Origin: Desulfobacteraceae bacterium
GTDB lineage: Bacteria > Desulfobacterota > Desulfobacteria > Desulfobacterales > Desulfobacteraceae
Reading direction: 5' to 3'
DNA: 11,150 nucleotides
Assembly: GCA_015486915.1 (NCBI GenBank)
Contig: WFQS01000413.1
Span: 1 to 11,150, forward strand
The notes under the pieces are model-generated. The model saw only the letters and a list, made by a program, of their open reading frames with translations. It did no database searches and was not told the origin of the DNA. Position 1 is the first letter of the stretch. Each line of letters opens with the position of its first letter. This document shows positions 1-7,314 of this stretch, piece by piece. The translations under genes were made by a program, and so were the position numbers.

Positions 1-376
1 CCGGTTACAGGATCAGCATCCGGGTGAGCCGGATTATAAACAAGCCTGAAATCAGCCTGGGATTTGACAACACTTGCCACCTTAACACCTGTCCCCTCGG
101 TGGAATTCAACCCTGAATCCGGCTCATTTTCGGAATTAAATTCAATGGGATCAATGGAAATTTCGCCTGTATCGCTGTTTTCTGCATTCTTCTCAAGAAT
201 ACTCTTGAATTTTCCAATATCCTGTCCCTGGAAAACGACCATCTTCCGCCTGTATGGTCCGCCTTCCCGTGTTCGTGTGGTATCAACATTTGCAAGATTT
301 TCCGCTATGATATTCATTTTAAAGCGCTGGGCAGCAAGTCCTGTGGCACTTATTTTCATCGCATTTAATAGATCCA
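1..376 (-). CDS. flgC: Flagellar basal-body rod protein FlgC (partial, C-terminus beyond window)
   Basis: FlgC is a proximal rod subunit of the flagellar basal body. It is exported by the flagellar type III apparatus and polymerises in the periplasm with FlgB and FlgF. Reading in from position 376, the 125 visible residues begin MDLLNAMKISATGLAAQ and carry the rod-family signature ENLANVDTTRT (about residues 26-36), followed by GGPYRRKMVVFQ. The visible part ends in VYNPAHPDADP, a stretch typical of FlgC just before its conserved C-terminal half, so the gene simply runs off the left edge. The ATG starts 7 bp after the flgB stop. Its Shine-Dalgarno, GAGGGG, lies inside the last codons of flgB, which implies co-transcription and probably translational coupling. 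No frameshift is seen. The family assignment is secure; only the length is unknown. Confidence 0.95.
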
Positions 377-383
377 TAATTGA

Positions 384-791
384 TTAATTCCCCTCTTGAA
401 TGGCATTTCGTAAAATACTCATCTTCCTTAAAAGCATCTCCGTTGTTTCACTGAACTTAATATTATTTTCAACAAGATGATCCATCTCAGTATCTATATT
501 AACGGAATCAAGGTGTTCAAGATCAACATAGCGGCTTATTTCCGACTTAATCGAGGTTGGAACAGCATCCTCCCCTGAAAAATGTTTTGGATCTGTAACG
601 GACATTGTCCGTGGTTGTTTATCATTCATGATTTCTTTCAGGGTTTTTTTAAAATCGATATCCCTTGGCTTATAACCGATTGTATCCATATTTGCGATAT
701 TACCTGCAATAACGGTATGACGTCGTGCAGATATATCAAGTGAATTGGAAAGCACTTTAAAAGTTCTGTTAAAAATTCTTGAATCAGCCAT
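384..791 (-). CDS. flgB: Flagellar basal-body rod protein FlgB
   Basis: FlgB is the rod subunit nearest the MS ring. The 135-residue product has the usual family length. It starts MADSRIFNRTFKVLSNSLD and has the rod signature GNIANMDTIGYKPRDIDF at about residues 30-47. The C-terminal helix ends in LLRKMSILRNAIQEGN. The open frame extends upstream to 893, but the ATG at 791 is preferred for three reasons. It has a good Shine-Dalgarno (AAGGGGAG, about 4 nt away). Homologues begin at this point. The extra upstream residues would overlap a sigma-54 promoter at 839-856 and are hydrophobic and unlike FlgB. The gene is first in the flgBC transcription unit and lies downstream of a FlrC-like activator gene, its likely regulator. 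Confidence 0.95.
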   Translation of the reverse strand: MADSRIFNRTFKVLSNSLDISARRHTVIAGNIANMDTIGYKPRDIDFKKTLKEIMNDKQPRTMSVTDPKHFSGEDAVPTSIKSEISRYVDLEHLDSVNIDTEMDHLVENNIKFSETTEMLLRKMSILRNAIQEGN

Positions 792-838
792 ATTTCTCCC
801 CTTATTAAAATCTGCCATAACAATTATATTGTAAATAT

Positions 839-856
839 AAGCAAAAAAGATGCCTG
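839..856 (-). promoter_or_regulatory. Sigma-54 (RpoN) promoter for flgBC
   Basis: The minus strand reads CAGGCATCTTTTTTGCTT. The invariant GG (854-853) and GC (842-841) are separated by exactly 10 nt, as in the consensus TGGCAC-N5-TTGC, and the TTTGCT half matches closely. The predicted start is near 829, leaving a leader of about 38 nt before the flgB ATG at 791. Sigma-54 control of rod genes by a FlrC-type activator is established in polar flagellates such as Vibrio and Pseudomonas, and the FlrC-like gene lies just upstream. Confidence 0.75.
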
Positions 857-927
857 ACTTTAGAACAAAAGAGAAAAATAATTTTATACGCAACTCCTTG
901 TAAAAAAATGGTGTGCGTTGGCTCCGT

Positions 928-952
928 TCAGATCAGCCTCATGGCGGTTATA
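928..952 (-). repeat. Hairpin repeat copy 1 (ATGA-loop family)
   Basis: On the minus strand this reads ATATAACCGCCATGAGGCTG followed by ATCTGAAC. The stem CCGCC/GGCTG closes a loop ATGA, with one C/T mismatch. The flanks ATAA and GATCTGAA are shared with five other copies in this window. It lies in the flgB leader, upstream of the sigma-54 promoter and in the same orientation as flgB. Confidence 0.75.
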
Positions 953-970
953 TTCTTTGAGGCAAATGCG

Positions 971-1006
971 GGATTTAAATCCAGATCGGCTTCATGGCCG
1001 CTATTC
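971..1006 (-). repeat. Hairpin repeat copy 2 with second palindrome
   Basis: The minus strand carries CGGCCATGAAGCCG, where stem CGGC/GCCG surrounds CATGAA. Relative to copy 1, the second stem pair is switched from C-G to G-C. It is followed by ATCTGGATTTAAATCC, whose last 12 bases (GGATTTAAATCC) form a perfect palindrome at 971-982. It stands in tandem with copy 1, with hairpins about 53 nt apart. Confidence 0.72.
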
Positions 1007-1073
1007 ATCTGATATTTTATTTAATATAGTGGGCCCGGGGAAAAACACCAGCTGCAGCGACAACAAATTATGA

Positions 1074-1104
1074 TGCACCGATGATATTATTGTGCACCGG
1101 TGAT
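1074..1104. repeat. Pair of 12-bp direct repeats in the flgB upstream region
   Basis: TGCACCGATGAT (1074-1085) and TGCACCGGTGAT (1093-1104) differ at one base and start 19 bp apart, nearly two helical turns. They sit about 250 bp upstream of the predicted sigma-54 start of flgB, a distance compatible with an enhancer for a sigma-54 activator. Regulator identity is not shown by the sequence. Confidence 0.4.
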
Positions 1105-1166
1105 GCTTGCCTGTGAATGATTTTCAAGTATCTGCAAGAAATCAGGCACAGCAACAGATATTAGTC

Positions 1167-2531
1167 TTACCGTTGCCCTTTTTTGTATTCGTTGAGTTTA
1201 TTTCTAAGAGTTCGTACACTGATTCCAAGAATTTTTGCGGCATGGGTCCTGTTTCCATCCGTTTTATCAAGGGTATGAAAAATCATTTTTTCTTCCATCT
1301 TTTTTAATGGTTCGCCTTCAACATTATAAAAAGTTTTCGAGTCCTTCTGCCCTGTATCCCTTTCATCCCTGTGATTCTCAATTAAAAGGTCACAAGGCTC
1401 AATATAATCTTTTTCAGCTATTAAAAGAGCTCTGTGAATAATATTTTCAAGTTCTCTTACATTCCCGGGAAACATCTGACTGTTTAGGAGGTCAAAAGCT
1501 TCTTTTGTCAGAGTTTTGACAGGACGTGCGTCAATAATACTGTATTTATTTAAAAAAAATTCAATTAAAAGTTTTAAATCTCCTATTCTTGTTCTTAATG
1601 GGGGAATTATCAGGGGAATTGTGTTGAGGCGATAATAAAGGTCTTCACGAAATTCTTTTTTTTCAAGGGATTCTTTTACAATCCTGTTGGTTGTGGCAAT
1701 GACCCTGACATCCACATCAACGGGTTCAGTTCCTCCAACCCTGTCAATCTGCTTTTCCTGCAGCACCCTGAGCAGTTTTGCCTGAAGATGAAAGGGCATT
1801 TCAGTAATTTCATCAAGAAAAATAGTACCTTTATGGGCAAGTTCAAATTTACCTGATTTTTTTGCTACTGCCCCTGTAAATGCACCTTTTTCATGGCCGA
1901 AGAGCTCACTTTCAAGGAGGTTTTCAGGTAAAGCGGCACAATTAACAGCTACAAAAGCCATCTTATCCCTATTACTTTTCTGGTGAATAAATCTGGCGAA
2001 TAACTCCTTGCCGGTTCCACTTTCACCCTGTATCAAAACCGATGCACTGCTGTCAGCCACCCTTTCAGCAAGGGCAAGAAGTCTGTGCATTTCCTTATCA
2101 CAGGTAATGATTTCAACAGTATTTTTTAACGATAATTTTTTATTCAGCCTTTTACCGGATCTGTTTTTTTTAAAAAAAACTCGTTTTGTCAATAATTTCA
2201 GCTGGTCCTTATCAAGGGGTTTTACAATAAAATCAAAAGCACCCTCTTTCATCACCTCCACAGCTTCTTCAATTACCGGCTCATCGGAAATAAAAAGCAC
2301 TTCAGTCTTAGAGTTTTTATTTTTTACATATTTAAGAAAATCAACCGGAGAAAAATCAGGTGCAGCTGAATCGGCAATAACCATTTTAAAAGAGCTGCGT
2401 TTCAGAATACTCTCAGCTTCAATACCATCAATAGCCCCGGCCACACTGAATCCCATATTTTCAAGATACTCGGTAATCTCCATTCTTTCCCGGGGATTTT
2501 CCTGTATAATCAGAATTTTCTTTTCCGGCAT
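1167..2531 (-). CDS. Sigma-54-dependent response regulator, FlrC/FleR-like flagellar activator
   Basis: This is an NtrC-class transcriptional activator of 454 residues. It should use ATP hydrolysis to open sigma-54 promoters. An N-terminal receiver (about 1-120) keeps the phospho-acceptor position D54, S82 and K104 (FIVKPLD). The acidic pair that binds magnesium is degenerate: ILIIQEN at 7-12 in place of the usual DD. The AAA+ domain has Walker A GESGTGKE (169-176), the sigma-54-contacting loop GAFTGA (216-221), Walker B GTIFLDE (235-241) and [10 protein letters not shown] (354-363). A Fis-type helix-turn-helix (about 425-447, [20 protein letters not shown]) ends the protein. It begins 21 bp after the TPR gene stop, with GAGG upstream of the ATG, so the two are probably co-transcribed. 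Its position upstream of flgBC and their sigma-54 promoter suggests a FlrC/FleR role. That role is inferred from context; family membership is certain. No partner histidine kinase is in the window. Confidence 0.88.
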   Translation of the reverse strand: MPEKKILIIQENPRERMEITEYLENMGFSVAGAIDGIEAESILKRSSFKMVIADSAAPDFSPVDFLKYVKNKNSKTEVLFISDEPVIEEAVEVMKEGAFDFIVKPLDKDQLKLLTKRVFFKKNRSGKRLNKKLSLKNTVEIITCDKEMHRLLALAERVADSSASVLIQGESGTGKELFARFIHQKSNRDKMAFVAVNCAALPENLLESELFGHEKGAFTGAVAKKSGKFELAHKGTIFLDEITEMPFHLQAKLLRVLQEKQIDRVGGTEPVDVDVRVIATTNRIVKESLEKKEFREDLYYRLNTIPLIIPPLRTRIGDLKLLIEFFLNKYSIIDARPVKTLTKEAFDLLNSQMFPGNVRELENIIHRALLIAEKDYIEPCDLLIENHRDERDTGQKDSKTFYNVEGEPLKKMEEKMIFHTLDKTDGNRTHAAKILGISVRTLRNKLNEYKKGQR

Positions 2532-2552
2532 ATATTAAAGGACCTCTATACC

Positions 2553-5123
2553 TCATGATTTTTTAACTTCCAAGGCAAGTTTCAAAGTTAAAAGTCTTTC
2601 CTTTGCAAGTCTTGACCAGATGGAGTCATCACCTGATGCAACCTTTTCAAAGGCCTGTTTTGCCTTTTTAATTATATTGGCTTTTTCATATGCATCACCC
2701 ATCATGAACCCAAGATCAGGGCTGCTGCTATTTTCCCCTGAAAATTTAATGGCCATGGAAAAGGCATCACCGGCATTAACATATTGCCTCTGGTTCATAT
2801 AAGATTCACCAAGGGATCTGTAAGCAGACGAGATTACCTCATAATTTGTTCCGGAAGCCAGATTAAAATCATTCAGGGCCTTTTTATACACAATAGAAAC
2901 TTTTTGCCAGTTTTTCAAAGACTTATAGGCTTCTGCCTGTTTTTCTAATATTTTTCCTTTTTGAAGATGATTTTTACATTTCTTATAAGCCATTGAAAAA
3001 TTGTCAAGCGCCCTGGCAGGTTCCTTTTTCTCAAGAAAAATATCTCCCCTGCGCTGCCAGGCCTCTACTGCATTGGCATTGTCCGGAAAACGCATGGCAA
3101 AACCTTTTAAAATTTTCAATGCATCATCTTTACGACCCGAATCATCCATGACAACACCAAGGCCAAAAAGAAGCTCAGGCGGTCTTGACGATCTTGTATA
3201 TAATTTATACGCTTTTATCAACTGATTAAAAGCCTGGTCATTAAGATGCGCCTTTCCATAGGCAAGGCCTACACTTAAATCTATTTTCCTGCTGTCCAGC
3301 CTGTCAATAAAAACCTGCTTCTTCTCATACTTATTTAGAATTTTCGGGTAATTACCGGATTTGAGCTGTTTATCAAAAAGAGATTCATAGGCCTTCTGCA
3401 TGAGTTTTACAGCATCATACCTCAACCCCCTTGGATGGGTTGACAAAAGGTTCTCTATTTCTTTTATGCATTTTTCATATTCCCCGTATTGATTATAAAG
3501 TTCTGCAAGTCTCATCATGGCAACGCCTGCCATTTTATTATCAGAAAATTCTTTTTTAATCATATTATAAATTTTTTCTTTTTCAGATCTGTCTTTCAAA
3601 TACTTTGCAAGTTCCATTGCACTGGCAATATAGCCTTCACTTCCTGGAAATTTCGCCATGACAAATCGAAAAACACGTTCAGCCCGCTCAAAATTTTTCT
3701 CCATTGCATAGGTCTCCCCAATATGGGTCATAATAATATCTTTGGAACCTGCATCTGGGAAAACATTTAATGCTCTTGTTAATTTTTTTCTTGCCTCTTT
3801 GCTTCTTCCAAGTTCAAAATTTGCATTTCCCATTATCAGAAGAAGTTCAGATGACTTATAAATCTTTTCAGGATTTTTCTTTACAATATAGGATAAAATT
3901 TTCAAAGAATTAATGTACTGCTTTTCCCTGAACAACTCTTTGCCGACACCAATACCGGCATCCATTGTATATGTATTATACGGCAAATCTTCAAACACCC
4001 TTTTATAGTAGGCAAGAGCCTTTTCATGAAAACCCTGATCTCCATATATCTTTCCGAGAAAATATAAAACTTCAGGAATTCCAGGATAATCGCCATAATC
4101 ATTTACAACAATATTGAAAAAGCCCTCTGCAAGGGCAGAATTACCAAGGAATGAATGTATAAGACCAAGGGACGTAAAGGCAAATGGGGTAAACTTTGAA
4201 CCCGGAAAATCAACAAGGGCCTCCTGGAAAAGATCTGCTGCCCGCATCAACCGCCTGCTGTCATTGCGACCGGCATATCTCATAAGCGCAAAAGCCCTTA
4301 AAAAAAATGCCTGCTCATAACAAGTTCCGCCCCCTTTTTTTATATAATCATTTAAAATATTAAATCCCTTCTGATATAATTGGGCCTTTAAAAAATTTAC
4401 GCTTTGAATCAATATATCAGAAGAACATCCCGAGACATCGGCCTTAATAAGCAAGTCGCTGACATCACCTGAAAAAATACTCTTCTTTCTCTTTTTTGGT
4501 ATATAAATATCTCCAATTGCACTTACGGAAAGAGGCTTGCGGGGGGCAGGTGCAATCTTTAAGGACAGGGAAGTCTGCTTTATTTTTTTTGTATTATCTG
4601 ATTTGTTTTTTACTGTTTTTTTATTTTGATTAATACTTTTTATATTTTTTTTTCTGACATTAATAATAGCCCGGGGGTTATTTTTTATATTTTTACCCAC
4701 CCTTTTTTTATTCCCGAAACGGATTGTAAGTACAGGATGTAACCTGTTCCATGATGATTCGGTAGAGCCCGTGTTTCTTTTACAATTTACTATTAATGCA
4801 AGGACATGCCCTTGAAGATGCTCAATTGTAATATTTTTTATAATTGAACCTTTTTTACCATAAATAAGTGCATTGTGGTTAGTTTTTACATTTTTCAGAG
4901 CTATAAGAATCTCTCTACCACCAATTTTAATAACCTTGAATGGAATTTCTTCTGTAAAAAAAAGCTTTAAGGAATTGGTCTTGTCACTAAAAATAATTTT
5001 ATTCAGCAGGGCTTCCCCGGCCATCACTTTCCCGGTAAAAATCATAAAAAACAAAACAGACAGCAACAGAAAAACAATAATTCTGCGAATGCTACAGTCA
5101 AATTTTATATTTGTAACCGCCAT
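2553..5123 (-). CDS. Secreted TPR-repeat protein with AMIN-like N-terminal domain
   Basis: The 856-residue product has unknown function. Residues 11-35 form a signal sequence: basic SIRR, then the hydrophobic run IIVFLLLSVLFFMIF, and a likely signal peptidase I site after VMA at 33-35. Residues about 37-137 are beta-rich and resemble AMIN domains (envelope-anchoring modules). Next is a lysine/asparagine-rich linker (about 138-190). From about 215 to the end are tandem helical TPR-type repeats, for example the stretches beginning ALAYYKRVFEDLPYN and ERAERVFRFVMAKFPGS. The frame can be extended to a TTG at 5177, but ATG 5123 is chosen: AGGG lies 5 nt upstream, the signal peptide is then near the N-terminus, and a sigma-70 promoter overlaps the TTG. 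It lies between the two flagellar sigma-54 activator genes and 21 bp ahead of the flrC-like gene. A periplasmic scaffold for the flagellar motor or its assembly is plausible but inferred. Confidence 0.85.
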   Translation of the reverse strand: MAVTNIKFDCSIRRIIVFLLLSVLFFMIFTGKVMAGEALLNKIIFSDKTNSLKLFFTEEIPFKVIKIGGREILIALKNVKTNHNALIYGKKGSIIKNITIEHLQGHVLALIVNCKRNTGSTESSWNRLHPVLTIRFGNKKRVGKNIKNNPRAIINVRKKNIKSINQNKKTVKNKSDNTKKIKQTSLSLKIAPAPRKPLSVSAIGDIYIPKKRKKSIFSGDVSDLLIKADVSGCSSDILIQSVNFLKAQLYQKGFNILNDYIKKGGGTCYEQAFFLRAFALMRYAGRNDSRRLMRAADLFQEALVDFPGSKFTPFAFTSLGLIHSFLGNSALAEGFFNIVVNDYGDYPGIPEVLYFLGKIYGDQGFHEKALAYYKRVFEDLPYNTYTMDAGIGVGKELFREKQYINSLKILSYIVKKNPEKIYKSSELLLIMGNANFELGRSKEARKKLTRALNVFPDAGSKDIIMTHIGETYAMEKNFERAERVFRFVMAKFPGSEGYIASAMELAKYLKDRSEKEKIYNMIKKEFSDNKMAGVAMMRLAELYNQYGEYEKCIKEIENLLSTHPRGLRYDAVKLMQKAYESLFDKQLKSGNYPKILNKYEKKQVFIDRLDSRKIDLSVGLAYGKAHLNDQAFNQLIKAYKLYTRSSRPPELLFGLGVVMDDSGRKDDALKILKGFAMRFPDNANAVEAWQRRGDIFLEKKEPARALDNFSMAYKKCKNHLQKGKILEKQAEAYKSLKNWQKVSIVYKKALNDFNLASGTNYEVISSAYRSLGESYMNQRQYVNAGDAFSMAIKFSGENSSSPDLGFMMGDAYEKANIIKKAKQAFEKVASGDDSIWSRLAKERLLTLKLALEVKKS

Positions 5124-5166
5124 TTTTTCCCTATCCGTTTGAACTGACTGCCAGGGGCTTATTTGA

Positions 5167-5195
5167 ATTGTATTCAAGTTTTACCAAAAAATCAA
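5167..5195 (-). promoter_or_regulatory. Candidate sigma-70 promoter for the TPR gene and flrC-like gene
   Basis: The minus strand shows a -35 box TTGATT (5195-5190), a 17-bp spacer and a -10 box TACAAT (5172-5167). The start would be near 5160, about 37 nt before the preferred ATG at 5123. The surrounding DNA is AT-rich, so chance matches are possible, but spacing and both hexamers are good. Confidence 0.5.
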
Positions 5196-5620
5196 AATTT
5201 TAAACAAAACATGCAGAAAGCAGTTTTGATTTAAATTCCTTAAAGAAAAATAAACAGACCGGTCAATCTCCTTTTGAAGCAACAGGAGCTTTGAGACCAA
5301 TTAAAAAGCATCCTGCAATGAGCATACCATTCATTTAAGATAATAACATTAAACCCATAAGATTCATATTGCAAAAAAATAAACAGAATATTCTAAACGC
5401 TTGAAAACAACAACAGACCTAAGACGGGACAGACCTGACACAGCGAGGCACCTTGACCTGCCAATTAAAATAACGACAAACTTAAAATAAAAAATATCGG
5501 TTTCCCTGACCTATATGCTTTTATCTGTCAAAATTGTGACGTCATGCATTAAAGAAACTGAGATCCCCTTATCGAACACGGATATTGGCGGGAAAAACCA
5601 TTATAATTCATGCATATTTT

Positions 5621-5650
5621 TTATAACTGCCACGAGGCAGATCTTGATTC
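5621..5650 (+). repeat. Hairpin repeat copy 3
   Basis: The plus strand reads TTATAACTGCCACGAGGCAG and then ATCTTGATTC. The stem CTGCC/GGCAG (5627-5631 with 5636-5640) is a perfect 5-bp helix around ACGA. Compared with copy 4 (CCGCC/GGCGG) the second pair is T-A instead of C-G, a compensated change. It is oriented against local gene direction. Confidence 0.75.
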
Positions 5651-5674
5651 TCCCAGAGAGCCTCTAAGAATCAA
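5644..5674. repeat. Stem-loop following hairpin repeat copy 3
   Basis: TTGATTCT (5644-5651) pairs perfectly with AGAATCAA (5667-5674). An inner AGAG/CTCT pair extends the helix. No T-run follows on either strand, so it is not a standard intrinsic terminator. It occupies the place of the second palindrome seen in copies 2 and 6. Confidence 0.6.
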
Positions 5675-5730
5675 AGATTTTGACAAATATAGAAACTCTT
5701 ATTCTTAAAGGAGCTTAGCAGGAATTTCAT

Positions 5731-5758
5731 ATAAACCGCCATGAGGCGGATCTGAACA
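5731..5758 (+). repeat. Hairpin repeat copy 4
   Basis: The plus strand reads ATAAACCGCCATGAGGCGG and then ATCTGAAC. The stem CCGCC (5736-5740) pairs perfectly with GGCGG (5745-5749) around ATGA. This is the least degenerate copy and is closest to the family consensus. Confidence 0.78.
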
Positions 5759-5814
5759 GCGTTACAGTGCCTCACAACAAACAATGAAAGTTACACGTTT
5801 TCACAAAGACTTTC

Positions 5815-5842
5815 TTATAAAACGGCCACGAGGCAGGACTGG
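5815..5842 (+). repeat. Hairpin repeat copy 5, adjacent to fleQ-like stop
   Basis: TTATAAAACGGCCACGAGGCAG is followed by GACTGGA. GCC/GGC flank the loop ACGA (5828-5831), with an outer C-G pair and one G/A mismatch. It ends about 12 bp from the stop codon of the fleQ-like gene and is the most degraded of the three copies here. Confidence 0.65.
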
Positions 5843-5854
5843 ACATTGCTACGG

Positions 5855-6907
5855 TTAAAGAAAAGGGCCATCCTCAGGTTCTATTTTCATTTTCTTGATT
5901 TTTTCAACAAGTGTAGTCCTGTTCATTTTCAGAAGATCTGCCGCTCTGGCCTTAACCCAGTCGGTCTGCTTCAATGCATACATGATCAGAGATTTCTGAT
6001 AGGATTCAACCGCTTCATTAAACCCTATTCCATTGTCAACAATAGTTTCAATATCATTGGAGGATGAAACGTTTGAATTGTTAATAATATGTCCCGGAAG
6101 GTCATGCAGGTCTATGACAGGGCCGTCAACCATGACAGAAAGACGTTCTATTAAATTCTCAAGTTCCCTTACATTTCCAGGCCATGAATATTTTGTCATT
6201 GCCTTGAGAGCTGCTGTGGAAAATTCCTTTATTTTATAATCATACATTGTTCTCTGTACAAGTTTCTGTTGAAAATGATCAATAAGCAGGGGAATATCTG
6301 ATATACGTTCTCGCAGAGGAGGAATATGTATGGGGATCACGTTAAGTCTGTAAAAAAGGTCTTCACGAAATGATCCATGTTCCATGGATGCAGCAAGGTC
6401 TTTATTGGTTGCTGAAAGAATCCTGATATTAACATCAATTGAACTTGTTCCACCCACACGTTCAATTTTTCTCTCCTGAAGAGCCCTTAAAAGTTTCACC
6501 TGAAGATCAGGACTCATATCTCCTATCTCATCAAGAAAAATAGTACCATTGTCAGCAAGTTCAAATCTACCTGTTCTCGCTCTGTGCGCACCGGTAAAGG
6601 CACCTTTCTCATGACCGAAAAGTTCGCTTTCAAGGAGCTCACCGGGTATGGCCCCACAATTAATCACAACCATGGGCCCGTTTTTCCTCGGGCTGTTGAC
6701 ATGTATGGTGCGTGCAACAAGTTCCTTACCGGTTCCACTCTCCCCTGTGATCAATATGGATGAATCGGAAACAGATACTTTTTTAATGATGGAAAAAAGA
6801 TCCATTATCGGTCTGCTCTCACCGGCGATGGCATTACAGAAAAAATTATCTGTTTCTGATTCTCCTGAAATATTTTTCTCACGCTCAGAAAGCTTGGCAG
6901 AAATCAT
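5855..6907 (-). CDS. FleQ-like sigma-54 activator lacking a receiver domain
   Basis: This is a sigma-54 enhancer-binding protein of 350 residues. FleQ/FlrA proteins are master activators of flagellar genes and are usually about 480-490 residues with an N-terminal receiver-like domain; here only about 25 residues precede the AAA+ core. Motifs are Walker A GESGTGKE (55-62), GAFTGA (102-107), Walker B GTIFLDE (121-127) and [10 protein letters not shown] (242-251). The helix-turn-helix (about 316-337) includes MNRTTLVEKIKKM, closely resembling the FleQ C-terminus (RRTTLVEKMRK), which is why FleQ is proposed over other NtrC relatives. The LFRS element used by Pseudomonas FleQ in cyclic-di-GMP binding is not evident (NFFCNAIAG instead), so ligand binding is doubtful. 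The ATG overlaps the cheY stop in ATGA, implying translational coupling. Target genes are probably flagellar but cannot be read from this window. Confidence 0.88.
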   Translation of the reverse strand: MISAKLSEREKNISGESETDNFFCNAIAGESRPIMDLFSIIKKVSVSDSSILITGESGTGKELVARTIHVNSPRKNGPMVVINCGAIPGELLESELFGHEKGAFTGAHRARTGRFELADNGTIFLDEIGDMSPDLQVKLLRALQERKIERVGGTSSIDVNIRILSATNKDLAASMEHGSFREDLFYRLNVIPIHIPPLRERISDIPLLIDHFQQKLVQRTMYDYKIKEFSTAALKAMTKYSWPGNVRELENLIERLSVMVDGPVIDLHDLPGHIINNSNVSSSNDIETIVDNGIGFNEAVESYQKSLIMYALKQTDWVKARAADLLKMNRTTLVEKIKKMKIEPEDGPFL

Positions 6908-7278
6908 TTTATGATCTTCTTTAATTTTTCCGAAATAGCCTCAGCAGTAAAGGGCTTAACAACGTAATTTGACACACCTGCCTGCACAGCCTCAATAACA
7001 TTCTGTTTCTGCGCTTCAGCCGTCACCATCAGGAAAGGGTGTTTTGCATATTTTTTATCTGCCCTGACTCTTTTAAGAAGATCAAGACCAGTCATTTTCG
7101 GCATGTTCCAGTCAGAAATAATAAGATCAATATCCTGTTTTTCCAGAACTTCAAGTGCAGTTGTGCCGTCATCGGCTTCAAGAATATTTTTAAAGCCCAA
7201 CTGCTTTAAAATATTTTTCAAAATTCTGCGCATGGTTGCAAAATCGTCCACAATCAAAACCTTGATGGATGTGTCCAT
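6904..7278 (-). CDS. cheY: Chemotaxis response regulator CheY
   Basis: CheY is a single-domain response regulator. When phosphorylated by CheA it binds the flagellar switch protein FliM and changes rotation. The 124-residue product has all key residues: D11 and D12 (LIVDDFATMRR), phospho-acceptor D56 (ISDWNMPKMTG), T86 (LMVTAEA), Y105 and K108 (SNYVVKPF). The runs DWNMPKMTGLDLLKRVRAD and VVKPFTAEAISEKL are typical of true chemotaxis CheY rather than a generic receiver. A strong AGGAGG precedes the ATG. It lies 36 bp after cheX, the gene for a likely CheY-P phosphatase, and overlaps the fleQ-like gene by 4 bp. It probably acts in chemotaxis, with a possible second role toward the receiver-less activator encoded next to it. 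Confidence 0.93.
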   Translation of the reverse strand: MDTSIKVLIVDDFATMRRILKNILKQLGFKNILEADDGTTALEVLEKQDIDLIISDWNMPKMTGLDLLKRVRADKKYAKHPFLMVTAEAQKQNVIEAVQAGVSNYVVKPFTAEAISEKLKKIIK

Positions 7279-7314
7279 TAGTTGAAACCTCCTACTTTGC
7301 TGTTAAGCTTATGT

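Larger units (their letters stand above)
5196..5854. other. Long non-coding region between fleQ-like and TPR genes
   Basis: No credible coding sequence is seen in these 659 bp. The half nearest the TPR gene (5196-5600) is AT-rich with no clear signal beyond short words such as TGACGTCA near 5539. The half nearest the fleQ-like gene holds three hairpin repeats (listed separately) and one longer stem-loop. I found no canonical rho-independent terminator with a T-run after the fleQ-like stop, and no GG-N10-GC sigma-54 site pointing at the TPR gene. Confidence 0.6.

Noticed and set aside
64..387. Plus-strand open frame at the left edge
   Set aside because: It is antisense to FlgC, whose signature is unmistakable on the minus strand.
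1111..1147. TGCCTG/CAGGCA inverted repeat after the flrC-like stop as a terminator
   Set aside because: The loop is long and no T-run follows on the minus strand.
2008..2538. Plus-strand open frame of 176 codons opposite the FlrC-like gene
   Set aside because: The reverse strand encodes a clear sigma-54 activator with all motifs; this frame is its shadow.
5815..5842. Hairpin copy 5 as an intrinsic terminator for the fleQ-like gene
   Set aside because: On the minus strand the stem is only 3 bp plus one outer pair, and is followed by GTTTTATAAG, too weak and T-poor for a confident terminator.
5178..5854. CRISPR array, suggested by three similar repeats
   Set aside because: Repeats are short and diverged, spacing differs (about 109 and 87 bp), and other copies occur far away in both orientations.
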